Assembly (NCBI GenBank): GCA_051004015.1
Contig: JBPCKT010000126.1
Span: 1 to 14,691, forward strand
Source: SXOA01 sp051004015
GTDB taxonomy: Bacteria > Planctomycetota > Planctomycetia > Pirellulales > Pirellulaceae
Direction of reading: 5' to 3'
Length of the DNA: 14,691 nucleotides
The translations under genes and the position numbers were made by a program. Shown here piece by piece: positions 6,484 to 13,154 of this stretch. Position 1 is the first letter of the stretch. Every line of letters begins with the position of its first letter. Below the pieces are notes generated by a model, which saw nothing but the letters and a program-made list of their open reading frames with translations, had not been told where the DNA came from and did not search any database.

Positions 6484-7560
6484 CTACGATTCTTCCTTCA
6501 GCAACTCCTCAATCTGCCCACGCATGATTTTCTCGCCGTCGGTGCCTTGCCATTTGAGCTCGCCCATCCAGTACGTCCGCATGTAGCCCTGCTTGTCGAT
6601 CAGATAGACGGTGGGCCACATCGAGTTGCCCCAGGCGTTCCAGTTCTGCTTGTCGTTGTCCACCACGATTGGGAAGGCCAGCTTTTCGTCCTGGGCCTTC
6701 TGCTTGATGGAATCGATGTCCCGCTCTCCGTCCCCCTCGGGCGTGTGAATGCCCAGGACCGTCAGCCCCTTCGTCGCATACGCGTCGTGCCAACCCCTGT
6801 ACCAGGGGTAATTGCGTACGCAGTTAATTCAGCCAAAGGTGTAAAAATGCAAGGCCACCACCTTCCCTTTGAGCTGCGAAAGCGTGAGCGGCTGCGAATT
6901 GATCCAGTCTTTCGTTCCCGTCAGCTCGGGGGCTTTGAACGCCATCCGGCCCAGGCGCGAGGCGTCGAACGGCGGGCCAGCCAGCTTGAGCCATAGCGTC
7001 TGTTGCGGCTTGGTGAGCAGCTTGAAGACCATCGTTTGTTCTTCCGTCCGCAGCCGCAGCGATTCTTTCTCGAGCGGCTCCGCGGGCTTGCCGTCTTGGA
7101 TCTGCTTGTCCAGTTCGGCGATTGCCTGCTGCGTATCGCCGATGATTTTCTCCAACTCTTTCTTCTGCTCGGCTGTGAATTTCATCGGGGCCGTAATCTC
7201 GGCGCGAAGCAACCCCGTCGGCCCTTGCACCCGCAGCACCACCTCGCTGAGCCGCCGCTCTTGTTCCGGCCGCAGCACCTTTTTCAGTCCCTGCCTGGCC
7301 TGGGCAATGATTTTGGGCAGCTCCGTAGCCACTTTTTCCGGGGTAGTTCCCCGCAGGGCCATGAACCGGACATCGAGCGGGTCGATTTCCTTGCGCACCG
7401 CTGCTTGCTCGGCAGCCGTCAGCTTCAACTCCGCCAGCACGGCCCGGTCATGGATCAAGAACCAATAGCGGTCCGGCTCCGCGGAGCACGTCGTTTTCTG
7501 CGGACCGAAAAAACTAGCAAGCGCCAGCGCGCAGTAGAAGGCATTCCTCAAGCACACCAT
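6484..7560 (-). CDS. predicted selenoprotein: Spy-like helical domain fused to DipZ-type thioredoxin fold, UxxC active site
   Basis: A 358-residue exported thiol/selenol redox protein if TGA at 6829-6831 is read as selenocysteine 244. Residues 1-27 are a signal peptide (cleavage likely after TTCSA). Residues 30-200 are a charged helical region with four LTxEQ-like blocks (47, 97, 128, 182), as in Spy/CpxP-like planctomycete proteins. The thioredoxin-like domain follows: LKGKVVALHFYTFG (230-243), then U-I-N-C with Cys247, YPWYRGW, GIHTPE (270-275), and the cis-proline loop WPT (Pro316). TlpA/DipZ-like relatives have FWTFGCINC here, so TGA replaces exactly the first cysteine. The frame after it is intact to TAG 6484. 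A SECIS-like hairpin follows the TGA. AGGAG lies seven bases before ATG 7560. Alternatives are a nonsense mutation or sequencing error. Conventional calling would give 6829-7560 plus a fragment from 6666. Confidence 0.85.
6775..6822 (-). promoter_or_regulatory. candidate bacterial SECIS element
   Basis: Counting from the base after the UGA in the minus-strand RNA, +7 to +15 (UGCGUACGC) pairs with +46 to +54 (GCGUAUGCG), 9 bp with two G-U pairs. An internal loop follows, then ACCCCU (+20 to +25) pairs perfectly with AGGGGU (+31 to +36) around apical loop GGUAC (+26 to +30). Bacterial SECIS elements are generally described as a hairpin inside the coding region whose apical loop lies about 16-37 bases after the UGA with a G among its first two bases. 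Both conditions are met. No selenocysteine machinery gene is in the window. Confidence 0.65.
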
Positions 7561-7634
7561 CTGCCAACTCCTCTTGCCTGCGGCTGTGCGCGCCCCGGAT
7601 TTCTTGCGCTCGCCGCGTTAAGGTTGCGGGGTTG

Positions 7635-7640
7635 ATTATA
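7635..7640 (-). promoter_or_regulatory. candidate -10 element of the selenoprotein gene
   Basis: The minus strand has a perfect TATAAT preceded by GC (GCTATAATCAACC), about 75 bases upstream of ATG 7560. No convincing -35 lies at the usual distance (GCACAG or GGCACA). The same GCTATAAT string appears on the plus strand at 14455-14462. Confidence 0.4.
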
Positions 7641-7672
7641 GCATGAGGGCAGCGCCGCTGTGCCGAAGCCGC

Positions 7673-8977
7673 CTATACAAACTTCGTGATCCCCGGCACG
7701 GCAATTTCCGCCTTGGGCGCGGGTCCCCATTCGAGCTTTTCAGGCACGAGGCTTTCCTGGCTGTTCATCGCCATTTCCCAGGTCACCTTCTGCCCCGTGT
7801 AGCACGCCATTCTCCCCATGATGGCCAGCATCGTGCTGTAGCTCATGTAGATGCCGTTGTTGATCGGCTTGCCGCTGCGGATGGCTTTGAACAGTTCGAC
7901 GTGCTCCACGTCGTACATGCTCGGCTTATCGCCGCGGTACTTCCAGGTCTCGGTGCCGCTCGTGATTTCGTGCTTCAGAACCCGGGCGCTCCCTTTGGTG
8001 CCCAGCACGTAGTCCTCCACGTCGGTGGAGCAGTCCTTCATCTGCCGCGTGTAGGCAAAACACTTCACGCCGCTGGCCCATTCATAGCAGACGGCGTGAT
8101 GGTCGTAGATGTTCCCCCATTGGGCTTCGGTCCGCTGCTGCCGGCCCCCCATTCCGAAGCAGGACACAGGCGGGACGTCGCGATTGAGCCACATCGCCTT
8201 GTCCAGGCTGTGGATGTGCTGCTCCACGTTGTGATCGCCCGAGAGCCAGGTGTAGTAGTACCAGTTGCGGCACTGGTTCTCCATCTCGGTCCATTCGGGC
8301 TTCGGGTCGCGATACCAGAGGGGATTGGTGAGGTAGTTTTCCTGGATCGTCACGATGTCGCCGATGGCCCCGCCGAGAAGTTTCTCCATCGTCGCCTTCA
8401 CGCCGTAGTCGTATCGCCAGCAGAGGCCGGAAACCAGGTTGAGATTCTTCGCCGACGCCAGGGCCGTCGATTGCAGGCAGCTTCGCACGCCCGGAGCGTC
8501 CACCGCCACCGGCTTCTCGCAGAAGACGTGCTTGCCCGCTTCCAGGGCCGCCTTCAAATGCACGGGGCGGAAGGCGGGAGTCGTGCAGAGCAGCACCACG
8601 TCCACGTCGCTCTTCATCACCTCTTTGTAGCCGTCAAAGCCGGTGAAGCAGTGGTCGTCCTTCACGGCGAACTGTTTGCCGAGCGTGCGGGAGAGATTTT
8701 CCTTGCAGTGCCGCAGGTAGTCCGGAAACAGGTCGCACAGGACCGTGAGCTGGACATTTTCATCCGCATGCATCGCATTCAGCGCCGCGCTGCTCCCGCG
8801 TCCGCCGCAGCCAATCAGCCCCACCTTAAGCATGTCGCTCCCGGCCGCATGGACCGCCGGCGGACTGGCCAGCGCGCTCACCAGCGTCCCCCCGACCGCC
8901 GCTGCGGTGGTGGAAGCCAGAAAATCGCGGCGGGAAGGAGCGGGTGTATTCAAAGTGGGCTGCGGATTGGTAGTCAT
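7673..8977 (-). CDS. Gfo/Idh/MocA family oxidoreductase with Tat signal
   Basis: A 434-residue protein. A twin-arginine signal occupies residues 1-46 (SRRDFLAS at 15-22, a hydrophobic stretch AAAVGGTLVSALA, cleavage near VHA|A), so it is exported folded with its cofactor. The Rossmann fold begins with KVGLIGCGGRGSS (51-63), the NAD(P)-binding motif. CEKPVAVDAPG (153-163) carries the family Glu-Lys-Pro motif. The C-terminal half has the dimerisation/substrate domain with the typical planctomycete stretch YYYTWLSGDHNVEQHIH. Planctomycetes encode many such exported paralogs, thought to act on sugars or polyols; the substrate is unknown. ATG 8977 follows AGGAG at nine bases; an in-frame start at 9028 would hide the Tat motif behind 17 unlikely residues. 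Confidence 0.93.
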   Translation of the reverse strand: MTTNPQPTLNTPAPSRRDFLASTTAAAVGGTLVSALASPPAVHAAGSDMLKVGLIGCGGRGSSAALNAMHADENVQLTVLCDLFPDYLRHCKENLSRTLGKQFAVKDDHCFTGFDGYKEVMKSDVDVVLLCTTPAFRPVHLKAALEAGKHVFCEKPVAVDAPGVRSCLQSTALASAKNLNLVSGLCWRYDYGVKATMEKLLGGAIGDIVTIQENYLTNPLWYRDPKPEWTEMENQCRNWYYYTWLSGDHNVEQHIHSLDKAMWLNRDVPPVSCFGMGGRQQRTEAQWGNIYDHHAVCYEWASGVKCFAYTRQMKDCSTDVEDYVLGTKGSARVLKHEITSGTETWKYRGDKPSMYDVEHVELFKAIRSGKPINNGIYMSYSTMLAIMGRMACYTGQKVTWEMAMNSQESLVPEKLEWGPAPKAEIAVPGITKFV

Positions 8978-9046
8978 GAAACAAGCTCCTGGCAGGAGGG
9001 GAGGGCAGGGGAGTGGTTGGAACCGCATCTTAATCCTAACTTCTTC

Positions 9047-9241
9047 TTAACGCAAAGACACAAAGGAGCAAAGTCTCGAAGGGGGAGAGAAGGAGTAAGG
9101 ACAGAATAATTGGGGACAGAATAATAATAGCCAGACACGTGGCGTTCGCACTCCGATTCCAACTCTGACCATTGTCCTTCTCCCATTATTCTGTCTCTCT
9201 TCTCCCCTTTGCGTCTCCGCGCCTTGGCGCCTTTGCGTTAA
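9047..9241. repeat. nested inverted-repeat element with GGACAGAATAAT units
   Basis: Perfect 11-bp ends ttaacgcaaag (9047-9057) and ctttgcgttaa (9231-9241) enclose a low-complexity region rich in CAAAG/CTTTG. Inside, gacagaataat occurs twice in direct orientation (9100-9110 and 9115-9125) and once inverted (9185-9195), leaving about 60 bases of centre. This fills almost all of the 300-base gap between the divergent oxidoreductase and MtfA genes. I see no transposase. Both the CGCAAAG and ACAGAATAAT motifs resemble dispersed intergenic repeats known to me from planctomycetes; that part is recall. Confidence 0.65.
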
Positions 9242-9277
9242 AAAGGAGTGGTCTAACTCGTCACTCGGATTTCGTCA

Positions 9278-10060
9278 ATGTTCTCTTGGTTCCGCTCCTC
9301 CCGCCGCAAAAGGCTCCTCGCCGAGCCGTTCCCTGCTCCATGGCTGGAGGTGCTGGGGAACAACGTGGGACATTACGCCCTGCTGCCGGCGGAGCTGCAG
9401 CAGCGGATGCGGGATGCCGCGCGGATTCTGGTGGCCGAGCGGACATTCGTGGGGGCGAGCGGGCTGGTCGTGACCGATGAGATGAAGATCACCGTGGCGG
9501 CACAGGCGGCGCTGCTAATCCTGGGCGGACACGACTACTACTTTGACCGGATGAGCGAAATCTATCTCTATCCCCGCCGCGTCAAAGCGGCTCTCACTAC
9601 GTACCAGCATCGGCTGCACAGCGGCCTCGGCTTCGTCGATGAAGACGCCATCAACCTCGGCGAGGCCTGGCACGACCGCCGCGTGCGGCTCTCCTGGCCC
9701 GACGCGCTCCGCGGCGGCCGCGACCCCAGCGACGGCATCAACCTCGTCCTGCACGAGTTCGCCCATCATCTCGATGGCCTGGACGGCGACATGGGGGGCC
9801 TCCCTCCTCAAGAAACTTCCGCCCAACAAGCCCGCTGGGAACAAGTCATGGAGCAGGAGTACGACCGCCACCTCGCCGACCTCGAAGCCGGCCAGGACAC
9901 CCTCCTCGACCCCTACGGCGCGGAAAACGAAGCCGAATTCTTCGCCGTCGCCACCGAATGCTTCTACGAACAGCCGCGAGAGCTGCAGCAGGAGCACCCA
10001 GACCTATACGCCATCCTGCGGGATTTTTACAAGGTGGACCCGGCGACGTGGGGAGCGTGA
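9278..10060 (+). CDS. mtfA: MtfA-type zinc-dependent metallopeptidase (M90 family)
   Basis: A 260-residue protein of the glucose-regulated metallopeptidase M90 family. The zinc site is LHEFAHHLD: His159 and His163 are ligands and Glu160 is the catalytic base. A downstream acidic/aromatic block AENEAEFFAVATECFYEQP (215-233) is typical of the family and should hold the third ligand. Other family blocks are FVGASGLVVTDEMKITVAAQAALL (57-80) and the N-terminal MFSWFRSSRRKRLL. In E. coli, MtfA binds the repressor Mlc and thereby influences ptsG; whether that applies in this lineage is unknown. ATG 9278 is the first possible start after an in-frame stop at 9254. No good ribosome binding site precedes it; an AAGGAG is about 30 bases away. 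Confidence 0.92.
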   Translation: MFSWFRSSRRKRLLAEPFPAPWLEVLGNNVGHYALLPAELQQRMRDAARILVAERTFVGASGLVVTDEMKITVAAQAALLILGGHDYYFDRMSEIYLYPRRVKAALTTYQHRLHSGLGFVDEDAINLGEAWHDRRVRLSWPDALRGGRDPSDGINLVLHEFAHHLDGLDGDMGGLPPQETSAQQARWEQVMEQEYDRHLADLEAGQDTLLDPYGAENEAEFFAVATECFYEQPRELQQEHPDLYAILRDFYKVDPATWGA

Positions 10061-10065
10061 CGGAC

Positions 10066-10142
10066 GGGGTCGGGAGGGGTTTTCGCGGTGGTAGATAGTG
10101 CGTCGCCAAGAAACCCATTCCGCGAAAATTCCTCCCGACCCC
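10066..10142. repeat. REP-like hairpin, GGGGTCGGGAG family (copy 1)
   Basis: 23-base arms (10066-10088 and 10120-10142) begin ggggtcgggagg and pair throughout on the plus strand if two G-U pairs are allowed; the loop is 31 bases. It starts six bases after the mtfA stop codon, so it may terminate that transcript. The same outer sequence and almost the same loop length occur at 14511-14582. Confidence 0.75.
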
Positions 10143-10211
10143 CTTCGCGCGGCCCATTGAACTTCGCTGCCCCTCAGCGAACTGGACACTTAGTATTTTA
10201 CTGCCCTTTTG

Positions 10212-10217
10212 TATAAT
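10212..10217 (+). promoter_or_regulatory. candidate -10 element
   Basis: A perfect TATAAT in an AT-rich island (ttttgtataatag) inside GC-rich DNA. The -35 is weak (cttagt or ttagta at 16-17 bases). The predicted start, about 10224, falls one base before a strong hairpin. It could serve a small RNA or a 340-base leader of the aminopeptidase gene. Confidence 0.4.
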
Positions 10218-10224
10218 AGTCCGT

Positions 10225-10389
10225 CGCGCATCGCTGGCGGCCTGGATGCCCTGCGGTCAGCGGCGCGAGACGGGCCTTATTGAGACTGAACAAATCCCCC
10301 CTGGTGGTGAATTCCCGGCCACCAATTCATGACGGACCCCGTTTTTCATCCCGTGAGCGTGTTGAATTAGAGGGGGTAAGTTTCAACAC
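10225..10389 (+). ncRNA. possible structured RNA or long 5' leader
   Basis: This has no open frame of note but three stems. (1) CGCGC-AU-CGCUG (10225-10236) pairs with CAGCGGCGCG (10258-10267), 10 bp with a two-base bulge. (2) UGGUGG (10302-10307) pairs with CCACCA (10119+200, that is 10319-10324), or alternatively UGAAUU (10308-10313) pairs with AAUUCA (10324-10329); the two share a base and cannot both form fully. (3) GUGUUGAA (10359-10366) pairs with UUCAACAC (10382-10389). The G-rich loop of stem 3 (AGGGGG, 10371-10376) could pair with CCCCCU at 10297-10302. TTATTGAGAC is repeated at 10277 and 10410. I do not recognise a known RNA family. Confidence 0.25.
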
Positions 10390-10429
10390 CTGCAAAGTTA
10401 CTGGCATTTTTATTGAGACAGAAAAGTAG

Positions 10430-10491
10430 CACTAACACGAAACGCCAGCGAGAGCGGCTTTGGACTCCCTCGCTGGCGCTTCGGGTTAGTG
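10430..10491. repeat. dispersed palindrome, CACTAACNCGAARCGCCAGCGAG type
   Basis: 23-base arms (10430-10452 and 10469-10491) with two mismatches surround a 16-base loop. The motif (cactaac...gccagcgag) matches a palindrome I recall as common in planctomycete intergenic DNA; only one copy is in this window. It ends 75 bases before the aminopeptidase start, inside its presumed leader. Confidence 0.6.
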
Positions 10492-10565
10492 TTCGACTAC
10501 CGGCTGGCTTCCGCACCAGTTATCCTGGAATCACGCCAATTCCACCAAACCACAGACCCACTACC

Positions 10566-13127
10566 ATGCCGCGTTTCATTCTCCTCCTCCTTCTCGCCCT
10601 CCTTCCCGCCACCCTCCTCGCTCAGCAGCCCGCCTCGCGGACGGGGCCGTTCACGGCTCCTCAACGCTCCGTCCGCAGTCGCGCCATTGACCAGCAGCAT
10701 GTGCGGCTGGATTTGAAGTTTGACTGGGAGAAGCAGGAGATGAAGGGCAAGGCCTCGCACACGCTGTCGCTGCTGGCTCCGGCGTCGAGCATTGAGCTGG
10801 ATGCCGCGGAGATGGCGATCGGCGAAGTGACGCTGGCGACGGAGGAGACGGCGAACCCGGCGCAGAAGCTCCAGAAGAATCACCAGGGGAACAAGCTCAC
10901 CATCCAGCTTGGCAAGGAATATCCCGCAGGCCAGAAACTGCAAATCGCCATCGACTACGTCGTGACCAAGCCCAACCAGGGGGCCCACTTCGTCATCCCC
11001 GACGCCAGCGAGCCGAGCCAGCCGAAGATGGTCTGGACGCAAAGCGAGCCGGAGGACGCCCGCTACTGGTTTCCCTGCTTCGATTCCCCCAACGACCGGC
11101 TGACGAGCGAGATTGTCGCGGTCGCCCCGGCGAATTTTATTGTGCTGTCGAATGGCTCGCTCATCAGCAAGCAGGAGAACGCCGACAAGACGCTCACCTG
11201 GCACTGGTCGCAGGTCAAAAGCCATTCGCCGTACCTGATGTCGGTCGTGGCCGGCGATTTTGAAGTGCTAGAGCAGAACTGGGACGGCATCCCGGTCCTG
11301 TCGTATGTCCCCCGCGGACGGCTGGCGGAAGCGGCGCGGAGCTTTGACAAGACGCCGGCCATGATGGCGTTCTTCAGCGAGAAAATCGGCTACCGCTATC
11401 CCTGGCCCAAGTACGCCCAGATCTGCGTGGACGAATACGGCTGGGGGGGGATGGAGCACACGTCGGCCACCACGCTCAACCTCAACACGCTGCACGACGA
11501 GCGGGCCCACGCGGACGTCTCCAGCGTCAACCTGGTGGCTCACGAGCTGGCCCATCAGTGGTGGGGTGACCTGCTGACCTGCAAGGACTGGGGGGAAATC
11601 TGGCTGAACGAGAGTTTTGCCACCTACTTCGCCACGCTCTGGACCGAGCACGACGAAGGCTGGGATGAGGCGGCTTGGGCGCGGTATCACGAGGCCGAAA
11701 ACTACTTTAGCGAGGATACCCGCTACCGCCGCTCGATCGTCAATTACCGCTACAACTCGCCGATGAACGTTTTCGACAGCCACGCCTACCCCAAGGGGGG
11801 CCGCGTGCTGCACATGCTCCGCTTCGAGCTCGGCGACGAGCAATTCTGGCGGGCCCTCCGCCGCTACGCCGAGGTCAACCAGTTCCGCACCGTGGAAACC
11901 GCCGACCTCCGGATCGCCATCGAGGACGCCACCGGTCAGGGGCTCAACTGGTTCTGCGACCAGTGGCTCTACCACGGCGGCCACCCGGAATTCACCGTGA
12001 GCTGGGAGTGGGACTCGGCGACAAAAGACGTGCGGCTGACCGTGAAGCAGACCCAGAAAGTGGACGACGTGACGCCGCTGTTCCGCACGGCAGCAGAAAT
12101 TGAGATCGCTCTCCCCGGCGAGACGCTGACTAAGAAGATTCAAATTACCAAGCCCGAGGAGACGTATCACTTTCAGGTCGCGGAGCGGCCGACGCGAGTT
12201 TGCTTTGATCCCAAGGACTGGCTGCTGAAGAAATTGAGCTTTTCCAAGAGCAAGGAAGAACTGCTCGATCAGCTCGCGAACGATAAGAATGTCATCTGCC
12301 GGTTGCAGGCGATCCAGGGACTCGATTCCCAAAAGGGAGATCCGCAGGTTGCCGCCGCGCTGATGACGGCTGCGGCGAAGGACGTTTTTTGGGGCATCCG
12401 CGAGGAAGCGGTGAAGGTGATCGGTAAGCTGAACGGCGATGAGGCCCGGAAGTCGCTCATTGCCGCGGCGAAAGATGACAAAAAGTCTCTTGTCCGCCGC
12501 GCTGCCGTCAGCGCGCTTGGGAATTTCGCCCACGACGAGAGCCGAGCCGCCCTGCGGGAAGTATTTCACAAGGACGGCAGCTACTATGCAGCGGCGGAGG
12601 CACTCCGGGCGCTGCTCAAGATTGACCGCGACCATGTCCGCGACGAGCACCTGGCCGCTCTCGACCGCCCCAGCCATCACGAAGTCCTACTCCGGGCCGC
12701 CTGCGATGGCCTGGCCGAACTCAAGGACACCGCCGCCGCGGAGAAGATCGCCGCCCTGCTGAAGTCGCCGCTCAGCCCCGAGCGCCGCATCGTCCTGCTC
12801 GGCGCGCTCGCCCGGTTGCAAGGGGGCGATGCTGCTGTCGTGAAGCAAGTCGAAGAGCAGCTTTCCAACGACCGCGTCAGCGTCCGCCGCGCCGCCGTCG
12901 AAAGTCTCGTCGCCCTCGCCCAGCCAGCTGCCATCCCCGCCCTGCAAGCCCGTCGCGAAAAAGAACAGCATCGCCGCACGGTGCGCGACATCGACGAAGC
13001 CATCGCCAAACTTCGCGACAAAGACAAATCCGCCGAGGATCTTCGCAAAGAAGTGGAAGCCCTGCGGAAGCAGAATGAAGACTTGGAGAGCCGGCTGAAG
13101 AAGCTGGAAGGGAAAGGGAAGGAGTAG
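10566..13127 (+). CDS. secreted M1-family aminopeptidase with C-terminal HEAT repeats and coiled coil
   Basis: An 853-residue zinc aminopeptidase. Signal peptide 1-19 (MPRFILLLLLALLPATLLA). An N-terminal beta domain (about 30-235) is followed by the catalytic domain. The substrate-binding motif is GGMEH (294-298) in place of classical GAMEN. The zinc site is HELAHQWWG, with His326, His330 and Glu349 (WLNE) as ligands and Glu327 as base. Tyr408 in AYPKGG is the likely transition-state tyrosine. Residues about 560-800 are HEAT-like helical repeats (VRRAAVSALG, VRRAAVESLV), and the last ~40 form a Lys/Glu coiled coil. ATG 10566 was chosen because it begins the signal peptide; an in-frame start at 10413 would translate the palindrome at 10430. 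It probably degrades peptides in the periplasm or at the surface. Confidence 0.93.
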   Translation: MPRFILLLLLALLPATLLAQQPASRTGPFTAPQRSVRSRAIDQQHVRLDLKFDWEKQEMKGKASHTLSLLAPASSIELDAAEMAIGEVTLATEETANPAQKLQKNHQGNKLTIQLGKEYPAGQKLQIAIDYVVTKPNQGAHFVIPDASEPSQPKMVWTQSEPEDARYWFPCFDSPNDRLTSEIVAVAPANFIVLSNGSLISKQENADKTLTWHWSQVKSHSPYLMSVVAGDFEVLEQNWDGIPVLSYVPRGRLAEAARSFDKTPAMMAFFSEKIGYRYPWPKYAQICVDEYGWGGMEHTSATTLNLNTLHDERAHADVSSVNLVAHELAHQWWGDLLTCKDWGEIWLNESFATYFATLWTEHDEGWDEAAWARYHEAENYFSEDTRYRRSIVNYRYNSPMNVFDSHAYPKGGRVLHMLRFELGDEQFWRALRRYAEVNQFRTVETADLRIAIEDATGQGLNWFCDQWLYHGGHPEFTVSWEWDSATKDVRLTVKQTQKVDDVTPLFRTAAEIEIALPGETLTKKIQITKPEETYHFQVAERPTRVCFDPKDWLLKKLSFSKSKEELLDQLANDKNVICRLQAIQGLDSQKGDPQVAAALMTAAAKDVFWGIREEAVKVIGKLNGDEARKSLIAAAKDDKKSLVRRAAVSALGNFAHDESRAALREVFHKDGSYYAAAEALRALLKIDRDHVRDEHLAALDRPSHHEVLLRAACDGLAELKDTAAAEKIAALLKSPLSPERRIVLLGALARLQGGDAAVVKQVEEQLSNDRVSVRRAAVESLVALAQPAAIPALQARREKEQHRRTVRDIDEAIAKLRDKDKSAEDLRKEVEALRKQNEDLESRLKKLEGKGKE

Positions 13128-13154
13128 TGGTGCGTTGCACCGTAACGGCCCCCA

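Noticed and set aside
6829..7560. Gene ending at the TGA of 6829 with a second small gene from 6666
   Set aside because: The split would cut a thioredoxin fold at its active site; the same frame continues without any defect and a SECIS-like hairpin follows.
7643..9109. 488-residue plus-strand open frame opposite the Gfo/Idh gene
   Set aside because: His/Val/Arg-rich antisense shadow typical of GC-rich DNA; the minus-strand gene has a full set of family motifs.
9100..9195. Possible CRISPR-like array from the repeated gacagaataat units
   Set aside because: Only two direct copies, 15 bases apart, plus an inverted one; no regular spacers and no cas genes.
10413..10565. N-terminal extension of the aminopeptidase (non-ATG start at 10413)
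   Set aside because: It would translate the palindrome at 10430-10491 and place a clear signal peptide 51 residues inside the protein.
11268..12680. 470-residue minus-strand open frame opposite the aminopeptidase
   Set aside because: Antisense shadow with no domain; the plus strand encodes the M1 catalytic motifs across the same bases.
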